In this document: positions 8,170 to 16,972 of the stretch, piece after piece | Layout: the number at the start of each line of letters is the position of its first letter | Position numbering within the stretch: the first letter of the stretch is position 1 | NCBI RefSeq assembly: GCF_002979775.1 | Contig: NZ_PCPR01000005.1 | Coordinates: 124,001 to 188,000, forward strand | Length of the DNA: 64,000 nt | Reading direction: 5' to 3' | Origin: Arthrobacter sp. MYb23 | GTDB taxonomy: Bacteria; Actinomycetota; Actinomycetes; Actinomycetales; Micrococcaceae | Made by a program: the position numbers and the translations under genes | Notes under the pieces: generated by a model | What the model was told of the DNA's origin: nothing | The model's input: only the letters and a program-made list of their open reading frames with translations | The model's database searches: none

Positions 8170-9183
8170 GTGACTAAGACTCTCCGCGTTGCCGTCATCG
8201 GCGCAGGCCGCATGGGTGCGGACCACGTCAAGCGCCTCAGCACGCGCATCCACGGCGCTGAAGTAGCCGCCGTCGTCGACGTCGACCTTGATCGGGCGCG
8301 TGCCGCCATTGAAGGAATCGACGGCGCCGTGGCGCTGGCCAGTGCCGATGAGGCACTGAACAACGGCGACGTCAACGCCGTGCTGATTGCAACACCGGGA
8401 TTCCTTCACGAGGAAATCCTCTACAAGGCCTTGGAAAAGGACTTTCCGATCCTGTGCGAGAAGCCGCTGACCCCGGACGCCGAAAGCGCGTGGAAGGTGG
8501 TCCAGGCTGAGAAGGCTTTGGGCCACAAGCGCATCCAGGTGGGTTTCATGCGACGCTTCGACGCCGAGTACTCGGCTTTGGGTGCGATCATCCGCAACAG
8601 CGAATTGGGGGAGCTGTTGATGTTGCACCATCAGCACCGCAACCCGAGCACGCCCGAGGGCTTCACCAATGAGATGCTGATCAACGACTCCGTAGTCCAC
8701 GAGTTCGATGCCATCCGTTACTTCACAGGTGAAGAAATCACGTCAGTCCAGGTCCGGCTGGGCAAGCCCACGCGAAGTGCCCCGCGCGGCCAGCACGATC
8801 CCCAGCACGTCCTGCTGGAAACCGAATCCGGTGTGCTGGCCGACGTCGAAATCTATGTCAATGCCAAGTTCGGCTACCAAGTGGCCACTCAGGCATCCTT
8901 TGAGGATGGCATTGTGAGCATCGGCGGGGACAACGGCCCGTACGTCCAGTCCGCGGGTAAATGGGGCGGCAATGTCACCCCCGGCTTCGAGGAACGTTTC
9001 GGTGCAGCGTACGACGTCGAGGTGCAGGCTTGGGTGGACGCCGCTCTTCGCGGTGAAATCGGCGGTCCCACCGCCTGGGACGGTTACGCCACCGCGGCTT
9101 GCTGCGAGGCCGGCGTCGAGGCCCAGAAGTCCGGCGAAAAGGTCAAGGTCCAGCTGAACACCAAGCCGGATCTGTACAAGTAG
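8170..9183 (+). CDS. iolG: Inositol 2-dehydrogenase IolG (Gfo/Idh/MocA family)
   Basis: A 337-residue NAD-dependent oxidoreductase with an N-terminal Rossmann motif (VAVIGAGRMGADH) and the Gfo/Idh catalytic EKPLT motif. A conserved HEFDAIRYF segment follows, with the active-site His. It is predicted to oxidise myo-inositol to 2-keto-myo-inositol, the entry step. The start is GTG at 8170 with GAAGGA about 8 bases upstream. It is the first of four Gfo/Idh proteins in the locus and the only one inside the core iolC-iolT operon, so it is the best candidate for the main myo-inositol enzyme. Confidence 0.9.
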   Translation: MTKTLRVAVIGAGRMGADHVKRLSTRIHGAEVAAVVDVDLDRARAAIEGIDGAVALASADEALNNGDVNAVLIATPGFLHEEILYKALEKDFPILCEKPLTPDAESAWKVVQAEKALGHKRIQVGFMRRFDAEYSALGAIIRNSELGELLMLHHQHRNPSTPEGFTNEMLINDSVVHEFDAIRYFTGEEITSVQVRLGKPTRSAPRGQHDPQHVLLETESGVLADVEIYVNAKFGYQVATQASFEDGIVSIGGDNGPYVQSAGKWGGNVTPGFEERFGAAYDVEVQAWVDAALRGEIGGPTAWDGYATAACCEAGVEAQKSGEKVKVQLNTKPDLYK

Positions 9184-9195
9184 GGGACTGGCCAC

Positions 9196-10071
9196 ATGAA
9201 AATTGCACTCGATCCCACACCGTTCCATCACAGCCACACCCTGCTGGAGTTCCCAAGGGTAGCGGCCGATCTTGGCTACAAGTACCTGCAGATGACCCCG
9301 CATGCGGATCTCATCCCTTTCTATAACCACCCCAAGGCGGACGACGAGCTGGTGGGACAGCTGAAAGCGGCGTGTAAGGATGCCGGCGTCGAAATCGCCT
9401 CAGTCCTTCCGGTCCTGCGCTGGTCCGGTCCGGACGAGGACGCCCGGGAGGCTGCAGTCCGTTACTGGAAGCGCGCCATCCAGATCGCTGTAGACCTCGG
9501 TGTCCAAACCATGAATACAGAGTTCAGCGGCCGTCCGGAGAAGGCGGAGGAGTCAGAGCGTGCGTTTTACCGCTCCATGGAGGAGCTGCTCCCGATTATT
9601 GAGCGCGAGGATCTGGATGTTCTGATTGATCCGCACCCGGACGACTTCGTGGAGGACGGCCTGGCCGCCCTCCGCGTCATCAGGGGAGTCAACTCACCGA
9701 ACATCGGGATGGTGTACGTTGCTTCCCACAGTTTCCACATGGGCAACAAGCCGTTGGAGATCATGCGGGCAGCAGGGGACAAGCTCCGCTTGGTGCACGT
9801 CTCGGATACCATGAACCACCACGCGTCCCACGGCCTTCGTTACATCACCAACCCGCCCGGCAACGCTGTCCGCGTCCATCAACACCTGAAGATCGGCGAC
9901 GGCGACGTGAACTGGGACGAGTTCTTTGGCGGTTTGAAAGAGATCGGTTTCCTGGACAAGGAAAATACCGTGATGGTTTCGTCAGTCTTCGCCGAGGATG
10001 AAAACGCGGAAGATGTATCCCGCTACCAGCTGGAGACAATGAAGCAGCATATTCAAAAGGCCACGGCGTGA
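9196..10071 (+). CDS. iolH: IolH-like sugar phosphate isomerase/epimerase
   Basis: A 291-residue TIM-barrel protein of the xylose isomerase-like/AP-endonuclease 2 superfamily, beginning MKIALDPTPFH like IolH proteins. Putative metal-ligand segments include MNTEFSG, IDPHPDDF and VHVSDTMNHH. IolH is encoded in many inositol operons, but its biochemical role is not settled; isomerisation of an inosose or a cyclic intermediate is usually proposed. It lies 12 bases after iolG and overlaps the transporter gene by 4 bases, so it is cotranscribed. Confidence 0.85.
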   Translation: MKIALDPTPFHHSHTLLEFPRVAADLGYKYLQMTPHADLIPFYNHPKADDELVGQLKAACKDAGVEIASVLPVLRWSGPDEDAREAAVRYWKRAIQIAVDLGVQTMNTEFSGRPEKAEESERAFYRSMEELLPIIEREDLDVLIDPHPDDFVEDGLAALRVIRGVNSPNIGMVYVASHSFHMGNKPLEIMRAAGDKLRLVHVSDTMNHHASHGLRYITNPPGNAVRVHQHLKIGDGDVNWDEFFGGLKEIGFLDKENTVMVSSVFAEDENAEDVSRYQLETMKQHIQKATA

Positions 10072-11498
10072 GTGTTCCTACACCTGCCAGTGGCCAAACG
10101 GGGCCCGTAAACCACAAGAGGGCTCTCCGCACCGTGACGATCATTTCGACGTTCGGGGGCCTGCTATTTGGTTACGACACCGGTGTGATCAACGGTGCTT
10201 TGCCCTACATGCAGGAGGACCTGGGCCTCACGCCCCTGACCGAAGGGCTGGTGACGTCCTCGCTGCTGTTCGGCGCAGCGTTCGGAGCCCTTCTGGGTGG
10301 ACGCCTCGCGGACCGCCACGGCCGCCGCAGGATGATCATGGTCCTGGCCATGATCTTCCTGCTGGGTACGCTCGCTTGCACGTTCGCTCCCACCACGGAG
10401 GTGATGGTTGCGGCCCGGTTTGTCCTTGGCTTGGCCGTTGGCGGCGCCTCGGTCACGGTGCCCGTCTACCTGGCAGAAGTTTCGCCCAGTGCACGGCGTG
10501 GTCGGATCGTCACCCAGAACGAGCTCATGATCGTGACTGGACAATTGCTGGCCTTTATCTTCAACGCCTACTTGGGAAACAGCTTCGGAGAAGCAGGGGG
10601 AATCTGGCGCTGGATGTTGGTGATCGCAACACTTCCGGCCATTGCCTTATGGATTGGGATGAACTTCATGCCCGAGAGTCCTAGATGGCTTGCTTCCATA
10701 GGAAACTTTGGTGAGACGTTAAGCGTCCTGCGTCGGATACGTTCGCAGGAAGAAGCGCGGGTTGAGTTCGAAGACGTCAAAGCCATGGCCGTGGAGGACT
10801 ACAAGTCCAAAATGGGTTCCTGGAAGGACCTTGGCATTCCTTGGCTGCGGAGAATATTCATGGTGGGTCTGGGGTTGGCTGTGATCCAGCAAATCACTGG
10901 CGTGAACTCCATCATGTACTACGGCACGCAGATCCTCGCCGAGTCAGGTTTCGGGAGGGAAGCTGCGCTGACGGCCAACATCGCCAACGGTGTGATCTCC
11001 GTTCTGGCTACGTTCGTGGGCATCTGGCTTTTGGGCAAGGTAGGGCGCCGGAAAATGCTCATCACCGGGCAGGTGGGCACTACAAGTGCACTGCTGTTAA
11101 TCGGAATATTCTCTTTGGTTCTGCCGGAAGGTACTGCCCGGGGATTCGTCATTCTTGCTCTGACTGTCACGTTTCTTGCCTTTCAACAGGGTGCAATTTC
11201 TCCGGTCACGTGGTTGATGCTCTCGGAGATCTTCCCCCTCAAGATTCGAGGCCTTGGAATGGGCGCTTCTGCCTTCGTGTTGTGGATCGTCAACTTCGTG
11301 GTCGGCTTTGGATTCCCGCAATTGCTCGCGGCCATTGGCCTTTCCAACACCTTCTTCGTCTTTGCCGTCCTGGGCGTCGGGGCCATCGCGTTCGCCATGA
11401 AGTTCATTCCCGAAACCAAGGGCAAGAGCCTTGAGGATCTGGAGCATTTCTTCAAGAACATCGCTGGTACGGCCTCAGTGGGCTCCAGGAGTCGCTGA
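10068..11498 (+). CDS. iolT: MFS sugar transporter, inositol permease IolT-like
   Basis: A 476-residue major facilitator of the sugar-porter family with about 12 membrane segments. Visible hallmarks are GYDTGVINGA in helix 1, GGRLADRHGRRR in the loop between helices 2 and 3, a QQITGVNSIMYYG segment in helix 7, the repeat motif KVGRRKM, and PESPRW plus PETKGKSLEDLE. As the last gene of the iol operon it is predicted to be a proton-coupled myo-inositol symporter in the cytoplasmic membrane, like IolT1 of Corynebacterium. The GTG start overlaps the iolH stop (GTGA). A strong hairpin follows at 11533. Confidence 0.88.
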   Translation: MSVPTPASGQTGPVNHKRALRTVTIISTFGGLLFGYDTGVINGALPYMQEDLGLTPLTEGLVTSSLLFGAAFGALLGGRLADRHGRRRMIMVLAMIFLLGTLACTFAPTTEVMVAARFVLGLAVGGASVTVPVYLAEVSPSARRGRIVTQNELMIVTGQLLAFIFNAYLGNSFGEAGGIWRWMLVIATLPAIALWIGMNFMPESPRWLASIGNFGETLSVLRRIRSQEEARVEFEDVKAMAVEDYKSKMGSWKDLGIPWLRRIFMVGLGLAVIQQITGVNSIMYYGTQILAESGFGREAALTANIANGVISVLATFVGIWLLGKVGRRKMLITGQVGTTSALLLIGIFSLVLPEGTARGFVILALTVTFLAFQQGAISPVTWLMLSEIFPLKIRGLGMGASAFVLWIVNFVVGFGFPQLLAAIGLSNTFFVFAVLGVGAIAFAMKFIPETKGKSLEDLEHFFKNIAGTASVGSRSR

Positions 11499-11532
11499 AC
11501 CTTCCTGCAACCACACAACATCAACTGCTTGA

Positions 11533-11568
11533 GGGCAGTCCCGCTGAATTGAGCGGGACTGCCCTTTT
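11533..11568 (+). terminator. Rho-independent terminator of the iolC-iolT operon
   Basis: A 13-bp near-perfect stem (GGGCAGTCCCGCT with AGCGGGACTGCCC) with a short A/T-rich loop is followed by TTTT. It lies 35 bases past the iolT stop and separates the core operon from the ABC importer unit. Confidence 0.85.
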
Positions 11569-11618
11569 GCATGCCCCGAAGCTGGGATTCACAGCCAAGT
11601 TACGTGATTACATCCTAA

Positions 11619-11662
11619 TGTCAGGACAAACTATTGACTTATGTGCTGCAGATCACCATGAT
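11619..11662 (+). promoter_or_regulatory. Promoter of the sugar ABC operon with IolR-type box
   Basis: A perfect TGTCAGGACA palindromic box lies at 11619-11628. It is followed by a -35 like TTGACT (11634-11639) and a -10 like CATGAT (11657-11662), 17 bases apart. This puts the ABC operon in the same regulon as iolC and the tautomerase. The box sits just upstream of the -35 here, not over it. Confidence 0.65.
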
Positions 11663-11727
11663 CTATGTAGGCGCAATCCGGTGGCTGCAAGGTGGCAGCC
11701 CGGAGCTGTAATCAAAGGAGATTCAAA

Positions 11728-12729
11728 GTGGGTAAATTTTCCTGGCGTAAAGCCACCCTTGTGGCGGCCGTTGTTCCGTTGCTCGCCTTGAGCGCGTGTT
11801 CCAGCAGTGGAGGCAAAACCGACGGATCGGGCAGCGGTGCCGGTGGCGGCCAAGTCGCCTCAACCGAACGCATCAAAGTGGCACTCATTACGCATGCTGC
11901 CCCCGGTGACACGTTCTGGGATATTCTCCGCAAAGGTGCCGAGGAAGCTGCTGCGAAGGACAACGTGGAATTGCTGTACACGTCCGACCCCGAAGGGGGC
12001 CGGCAGGCACAGTTGATCCAGCAGGCCATTGATCAGAAAGTGGCTGGCATTGCGGTCACTTTGGCTAAACCGGACGCGCTGAAGGACGTCCTGAAGAAAG
12101 CAGAAGACGCGGGTATTCCGGTGGTCAGCTTGAACTCCGGCGCAGATGTATGGAAGCAGGTAGGCGCCTTCACACACTTCGGTTCCGATGAGAACCTGGC
12201 TGGTGCTGCCGTAGGTGAGAAGCTCGCTTCACTGGGCGTGAAGCATCCAATCTGCGTGATCATGGAGCAGGGCAACGTCGCTCTTGACTCACGTTGTGCA
12301 GGCGTGAAATCCAAGGTCCCGGGGACGGAGAACCTGTTCGTCCAGGGCACCGATATGACACAGGTTTCCTCCACCGTCACGGCAAAGCTTCAGGCAACTC
12401 CAGATGCAGACGCCATCATTGGCCTCGGCGCTCCGTTCACCCTGACCATCAACAAGGCAGTGGAGTCGCTGGGACTTCAAAGCAAAGTCAAAGTTGCATC
12501 CTTCGACATGAACGGCGAACTTGCCCAGGCCATCATCGATGGCAAGGTGGCCTTCACCGTTGACCAGCAGCCGTGGCTGCAGGGATACGGAGCAATCGAC
12601 GCGCTGTGGCAGGTCAAACGTGGTGGAATCCACGTGGGCGGTGGACTTCCTGTTCTGACCGGACCCTCAATCATCGATCAGTCTTCGGCTCCCGACGTCC
12701 TCAAGTTCGCCAAGGAAGGCATCCGCTAA
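11728..12729 (+). CDS. Sugar ABC transporter substrate-binding lipoprotein (probable inositol)
   Basis: A 333-residue ribose/inositol-type periplasmic binding protein (Peripla_BP_4). A signal peptide ends in the lipobox LALSAC, giving a lipidated Cys24 for anchoring to the outer face of the membrane; a Ser/Gly-rich linker follows. The ligand-binding fold is seen in HAAPGDTFWDIL, YTSDPEGGRQAQ and FDMNGELAQAI. The start is GTG at 11728 with a consensus AAAGGAG at 11714-11720. It is the first gene of the ABC operon. An inositol or related cyclitol ligand is inferred from the IolR-type box and downstream dehydrogenases. Confidence 0.88.
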   Translation: MGKFSWRKATLVAAVVPLLALSACSSSGGKTDGSGSGAGGGQVASTERIKVALITHAAPGDTFWDILRKGAEEAAAKDNVELLYTSDPEGGRQAQLIQQAIDQKVAGIAVTLAKPDALKDVLKKAEDAGIPVVSLNSGADVWKQVGAFTHFGSDENLAGAAVGEKLASLGVKHPICVIMEQGNVALDSRCAGVKSKVPGTENLFVQGTDMTQVSSTVTAKLQATPDADAIIGLGAPFTLTINKAVESLGLQSKVKVASFDMNGELAQAIIDGKVAFTVDQQPWLQGYGAIDALWQVKRGGIHVGGGLPVLTGPSIIDQSSAPDVLKFAKEGIR

Positions 12730-12744
12730 GGATGCTCCCAGCGG

Positions 12745-12769
12745 GTTCCCGGGACTCAAGCCCGGGAAC
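12745..12769 (+). other. Intercistronic stem-loop after the binding-protein gene
   Basis: A perfect 9-bp GC-rich stem (GTTCCCGGG with CCCGGGAAC) with a 7-base loop lies between the binding-protein and permease genes and has no U tract. In ABC operons such hairpins often stabilise the upstream message, so that binding protein is made in excess; that role is inferred. Confidence 0.6.
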
Positions 12770-12791
12770 TCCGCCCTAGCAGGAGAAAGCC

Positions 12792-13841
12792 ATGACACAG
12801 ACCCTATCCAAAGCCCCCCTCCCCATACGCGATGAACGCATCGGCAAGCGCAATCCGCTCCAAAAAATGCTTGGCCGTCCGGAAGTCGGCGCACTCGTGG
12901 GAGCCATCGTCCTCTTTATCTTTTTCTCGTTGGTTTCCCCTACGTTTTTACAGCCCGCGTCATTCGCTACAGTCCTCTACGGAAGTTCCACCATCGGGAT
13001 CATGGCCGTAGGCGTCTCTTTGCTGATGATCGGCGGAGAGTTCGATCTATCAACAGGCGTTGCGGTCATCAGTTCAGCCCTCACGGCATCCATGTTCAGT
13101 TGGTACTTCAGCACAAACGTCTGGGTGGGCGTTGGATTGGCCCTGCTGGTGTCGCTGGCTATCGGCTATATCAACGGCTGGATCCTGATGAAGACCAAGC
13201 TTCCGAGCTTCATTGTCACCCTGGCCACGTTCCTGATGTTGACGGGTCTGAACCTTGGATTGACGCGGATGATCGGCGGCGGCGTTTCATCGCCCTCCAT
13301 CTCTGACATGGATGGTTTTTCATCAGCCCAGGCAGTATTTGCATCGTCCGTGAACCTGGGTGGAGTTGAAGTCAAGATCACCGTTTTCATCTGGATTGCC
13401 CTCGTGGCCGTCGCCACGTGGGTGCTCATGCGGACTCGCGTGGGTAACTGGATCTTCGCCGTGGGAGGCGACGCGAATGCGGCCCGGGCGGTGGGCGTTC
13501 CAGTGAAGGCCACCAAGATCGGACTCTTCATGGGCGTGGGCTTCTGTGGCTGGATCCTGGGCATGCACAACCTCTTCGCCTTCGACTCAGTGCAGTCCGG
13601 CGAAGGCGTGGGCAACGAATTCCTGTACATCATCGCCGCGGTCATCGGCGGTTGCCTTCTCACCGGCGGCTACGGTTCAGCAGTGGGTGGTGCGATTGGC
13701 GCGTTTATCTTCGGCATGGCCAACAAGGGCATTGTTTACGCACAGTGGAACCCGGACTGGTTCAAGTTCTTCCTGGGCCTGATGCTGCTGCTCGCCACCA
13801 TCGTCAACCTCATCGTCAAGCGCCGCGCGGAACTCAAGTAA
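12792..13841 (+). CDS. Sugar ABC transporter permease (RbsC/FrcC family)
   Basis: A 349-residue membrane protein of the BPD_transp_2 family with about 8-10 hydrophobic segments. The family signature region [19 protein letters not shown] lies near residue 290. It forms the transmembrane channel of the importer. AGGAG at 12780-12784 supports the ATG at 12792. It lies 62 bases after the binding-protein gene and 13 bases before the ATPase gene. The first 40 residues are hydrophilic and cytoplasmic. Confidence 0.9.
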   Translation: MTQTLSKAPLPIRDERIGKRNPLQKMLGRPEVGALVGAIVLFIFFSLVSPTFLQPASFATVLYGSSTIGIMAVGVSLLMIGGEFDLSTGVAVISSALTASMFSWYFSTNVWVGVGLALLVSLAIGYINGWILMKTKLPSFIVTLATFLMLTGLNLGLTRMIGGGVSSPSISDMDGFSSAQAVFASSVNLGGVEVKITVFIWIALVAVATWVLMRTRVGNWIFAVGGDANAARAVGVPVKATKIGLFMGVGFCGWILGMHNLFAFDSVQSGEGVGNEFLYIIAAVIGGCLLTGGYGSAVGGAIGAFIFGMANKGIVYAQWNPDWFKFFLGLMLLLATIVNLIVKRRAELK

Positions 13842-13854
13842 GGGGCCCCGGAAA

Positions 13855-14781
13855 ATGAATGCGAAAGCCATCGATCAGGAAACGCTGCTTCAGAATGAGC
13901 GTGATCCCCTCACCCACACACCCGTCCACCTTCTCTCCCTGGAAGGAGTGGGAAAGCACTACGGCAACATCATCGCGCTGAGTGACGTCACCATGGCCGT
14001 GGACAACGGCCGCGTCACCTGTGTGTTGGGCGATAACGGCGCTGGCAAGTCAACGCTGATCAAGATTATTGCCGGCCTCCACCAGCACGACGAAGGCGTC
14101 CTGAACATCATGGGGGAGGACCGGAAATTCGGTTCGCCCCGCGACGCCTTGGACGCCGGCATCGCAACGGTGTACCAAGACCTTGCTGTGGTACCGCTGA
14201 TGCCGATCTGGCGGAATTTCTTCCTCGGATCAGAGCTCACCAAAGGCTTCGGTCCGTTCAAATACATGGACGTCGAGCAGATGAAGGCCATCACGCTTAA
14301 GGAACTGGCCGAGATGGGAATCGACCTTCGCGATGTTGAGCAACCGATTGGACAGCTGTCCGGCGGTGAGCGCCAGTGCGTGGCGATTGCCCGTGCCGTG
14401 TACTTCGGTGCCAAGGTAATCATTCTGGACGAACCCACAGCGGCGTTGGGCGTGAAGCAGTCAGGCGTGGTCCTGCGCTACATCCTCCAGGCACGCGACC
14501 GCGGACTTGGCGTCATCTTCATCACCCACAACCCGCACCATGCGTTCCCGGTGGGTGATCGTTTCCTCCTGCTCAAGCGCGGTAAGTCCATTGGCTACTA
14601 CGACAAGAAGGACATCACCCTGGACGAACTCACCGGCCAGATGGCCGGCGGCGCTGAACTTGCCGAACTCGCTCATGAACTGGAGCAGCTTGGCGGACAC
14701 GGCGACGTTGTGAAAGAGGTCAAAGCCGAAGTGGCGGATGTTTCGGACAGCGTGAACGCCGGCGTCCCAAAGCCCGCGTAG
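13855..14781 (+). CDS. Sugar ABC transporter ATP-binding protein (single-domain, FrcA type)
   Basis: A 308-residue ATPase with one nucleotide-binding domain: Walker [10 protein letters not shown], signature LSGGERQC, Walker [13 protein letters not shown] and H-loop ITHN. Ribose- and inositol-type importers normally use an RbsA-like ATPase of about 500 residues with two fused domains, so this belongs to the shorter FrcA-like kind and presumably works as a homodimer. About 35 extra residues precede the domain, and a charged, Val/Asp/Glu-rich tail of about 50 residues follows it; both may be disordered or regulatory. It is cotranscribed with its permease. Confidence 0.88.
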   Translation: MNAKAIDQETLLQNERDPLTHTPVHLLSLEGVGKHYGNIIALSDVTMAVDNGRVTCVLGDNGAGKSTLIKIIAGLHQHDEGVLNIMGEDRKFGSPRDALDAGIATVYQDLAVVPLMPIWRNFFLGSELTKGFGPFKYMDVEQMKAITLKELAEMGIDLRDVEQPIGQLSGGERQCVAIARAVYFGAKVIILDEPTAALGVKQSGVVLRYILQARDRGLGVIFITHNPHHAFPVGDRFLLLKRGKSIGYYDKKDITLDELTGQMAGGAELAELAHELEQLGGHGDVVKEVKAEVADVSDSVNAGVPKPA

Positions 14782-14818
14782 CGGCAGCACAGTCCAGCCA
14801 GTGCGTTCAACAGCACCA

Positions 14819-14850
14819 GCGGGGTGTTCCGACAAATCGGAGCACCCCGC
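14819..14850 (+). other. Strong intercistronic hairpin between ABC ATPase and dehydrogenase genes
   Basis: A 14-bp arm (GCGGGGTGTTCCGA) pairs with TCGGAGCACCCCGC, with one G-U pair and a 4-base loop (CAAA). No U tract follows, so it is probably an RNA-stability or attenuation element inside the operon and not a full terminator. Confidence 0.55.
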
Positions 14851-14921
14851 CACGCTGTGCGCACCCATATTGGGCCGCCTACGTGCAGCAGGCCCAGACA
14901 ACGCAAACAGAAGGGAACGCC

Positions 14922-15920
14922 ATGCCGATCAGGGTGGGTGTTATTGGCGCCGGAATCATGGGCGCAGACCACATCAGGAACCTTTCCACCAGCATTGGGG
15001 GCGCTGAAGTCACCTTTGTGGCAGACCTCGACGTGCACCGTGCCGCCGCGGCGGCACCTCCCACTGCACGTATTACCTCAGACCCTTCGGAACTGATCAA
15101 TTCCAGCGAGGTGGACGCCGTCGTGGTTGCCTCTCACGATTCCACGCACGCCGGCCTGGTCCTGGAATGCTTCGAAGCAATGACCCCGGTACTCTGCGAA
15201 AAGCCGCTGGCGCCCACGCTTCTGGAAAGTCTGGAAGTTGTGGCAGCAGACGCGGACATCGTGGCCGCGACGGGTGCGTCGTTGCTTTCCTTGGGATTCA
15301 TGCGGCGCTTCGATCCGGGCTACGTGGCTTTGCGCCGTTCCGTGCTGGGCAGGGAACAAGGTGAACCCCTCATTGTTCACTGCGTCAGCAGAAACGGCTT
15401 AGCAGCGCCGGGAACAACCGCAGAATCCGCTATCACCAACTCGGCCATTCACGAGCTGGACGTCATTCCCTGGCTCCTGGATTCTCCTGTTACGGAAGTC
15501 TCGTGGCAGGCCGGCAAAAGCACACGGCATGCCGAAGCCGGACTGCAGGACCCGTCGTTCATGATCCTCCGCACAGCGGACGGGACCCTGACGACGCTGG
15601 AGCTCTTTCTCAATGCTCAGTACGGTTACACCACTCGCTGCGAGGTGGTTTCCGAGCTGGGCACCACCTCCCTTCAGGAATCGTCCTTGCTGGCCATCGA
15701 ACAAGACGGATTGAAGCAGACCCTCATCCCCGCTGACTGGCGTCCCCGCTTCGCCGATGCCTACCGGCTCCAATTGCAGGCCTGGATCCATGCCCTCGCC
15801 GCCGGAGAAGCGCCGCCCCTTGCCGGCGCTCAGGACGGACTCAATGCTTCGCTCGTTGCCCAAGCCATGATCCAGTCGCTGCACAGCGACGGGACGTCAA
15901 GCAAAGTCAGTTACTCGTGA
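14922..15920 (+). CDS. Gfo/Idh/MocA family oxidoreductase (IolG paralogue)
   Basis: A 332-residue NAD(P)-dependent dehydrogenase with Rossmann motif VGVIGAGIMGADHIRNL and catalytic EKPLAP. It carries an IolG-like FMRRFDPGY segment and active-site HELDVIPWLL. The ATG at 14922 follows AGAAGGGA; the frame also opens at 14883 but without a ribosome site. It is downstream of the ABC importer and overlaps the next gene by 4 bases. It probably oxidises a cyclitol taken up by that importer, for example a second inositol isomer, but the substrate cannot be read from the sequence. Confidence 0.85.
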   Translation: MPIRVGVIGAGIMGADHIRNLSTSIGGAEVTFVADLDVHRAAAAAPPTARITSDPSELINSSEVDAVVVASHDSTHAGLVLECFEAMTPVLCEKPLAPTLLESLEVVAADADIVAATGASLLSLGFMRRFDPGYVALRRSVLGREQGEPLIVHCVSRNGLAAPGTTAESAITNSAIHELDVIPWLLDSPVTEVSWQAGKSTRHAEAGLQDPSFMILRTADGTLTTLELFLNAQYGYTTRCEVVSELGTTSLQESSLLAIEQDGLKQTLIPADWRPRFADAYRLQLQAWIHALAAGEAPPLAGAQDGLNASLVAQAMIQSLHSDGTSSKVSYS

Positions 15921-16972
15921 CGGCATCAACGCTCCCGCACTCCCGCGTACCGGAATCCCGTGATGCTCCAAGCCTGAGATGGGGGATCATGGGCCCGGGG
16001 TGGATTGCGGAAAGGTTCACGGAATCACTCCAAGCGCACACCAGGCAGGTGATAGCCGCCGTCGGGTCCCGTTCCCTGAGCCGTTCGAAGTCCTTTGCGG
16101 AGGCCTACAACATTCCTGCCGCGTACGGCAGCTATGAGGAACTCGCTGCAGCTCCGGACGTTGACATTATTTACGTGTGTACGCCTCATACCGGCCATCA
16201 CGCAGCTGCTGTCCTGGCCATTGACGCCGGCAAGCACGTCCTGATCGAAAAGCCGCTTGGGCTCGACGCAGACCAGGCAAGGGACATTGCCGAGCGGTCG
16301 GAGGCTGCCGGTGTCTTTGCCGCCGAGGCCATGTGGACGTTTTTCCTCCCAAAATTCGACGTGATCCGGCAGATACTCGACGCTGGAACTTTGGGGACCA
16401 TCACCACCGTTGTTGCCGAGTACGGTGAACATTTTGATCCGACGCACCGCATCTTTGATCCGCAACTGGCTGGTGGACCGCTCCTTGACCTGGGCACGTA
16501 CCCCTTGGCCCTGATCACGGAGGTGTTGGGGAGTCCGCGCCGGCTCCATGCCCTAGGCCAGCCCCATGAGTCCGGGGTCAACGCCCAACTATCGGCGGTC
16601 ATGCAGTTCGACGACGGTGCGCAGGCTGTGGTGAACGCTCACCTGCACAACTTCACGCCTACGGCGGCCACTATTGTCGGTTCACAGGCCACCCTGGTGA
16701 TCGAGGGTCCGTTCAATATGCCCGGCGCGTTCGAGGTCAGATTCCCTGACGGGAGGCGATTACGCCACGAAGAACCATCCGGCGGGCACTACGAGGGCCT
16801 TCACTTTGAGGCTGCGGCCGTGGCCCGGGCAGTTGCCGCGGGCAAGATGCAGCTCAGCCAACGGACGCTGGCGGCCTCGATCCGCACCCTGGAAGTGGCC
16901 GATGAGATCCGCCGCCAACTGGGCGTGGTGTTTCCGAATCCAAAAACTCCTACCTTTGAAGGAAAAATATGA
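15917..16972 (+). CDS. Gfo/Idh/MocA family oxidoreductase (dihydrodiol dehydrogenase-like branch)
   Basis: A 351-residue oxidoreductase of the same superfamily but a different branch: Rossmann motif WGIMGPGWIAERF, catalytic EKPLGLD and a long middle segment with AEAMWTFFLPKF, as in trans-1,2-dihydrobenzenediol or aldose-aldose-type dehydrogenases. A hydrophilic N-terminal extension of about 20 residues precedes the fold. The start is GTG at 15917, overlapping the previous stop (GTGA). It sits between two IolG-like genes, so a cyclitol or inosose substrate is likely but unproven. Confidence 0.82.
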   Translation: MTASTLPHSRVPESRDAPSLRWGIMGPGWIAERFTESLQAHTRQVIAAVGSRSLSRSKSFAEAYNIPAAYGSYEELAAAPDVDIIYVCTPHTGHHAAAVLAIDAGKHVLIEKPLGLDADQARDIAERSEAAGVFAAEAMWTFFLPKFDVIRQILDAGTLGTITTVVAEYGEHFDPTHRIFDPQLAGGPLLDLGTYPLALITEVLGSPRRLHALGQPHESGVNAQLSAVMQFDDGAQAVVNAHLHNFTPTAATIVGSQATLVIEGPFNMPGAFEVRFPDGRRLRHEEPSGGHYEGLHFEAAAVARAVAAGKMQLSQRTLAASIRTLEVADEIRRQLGVVFPNPKTPTFEGKI

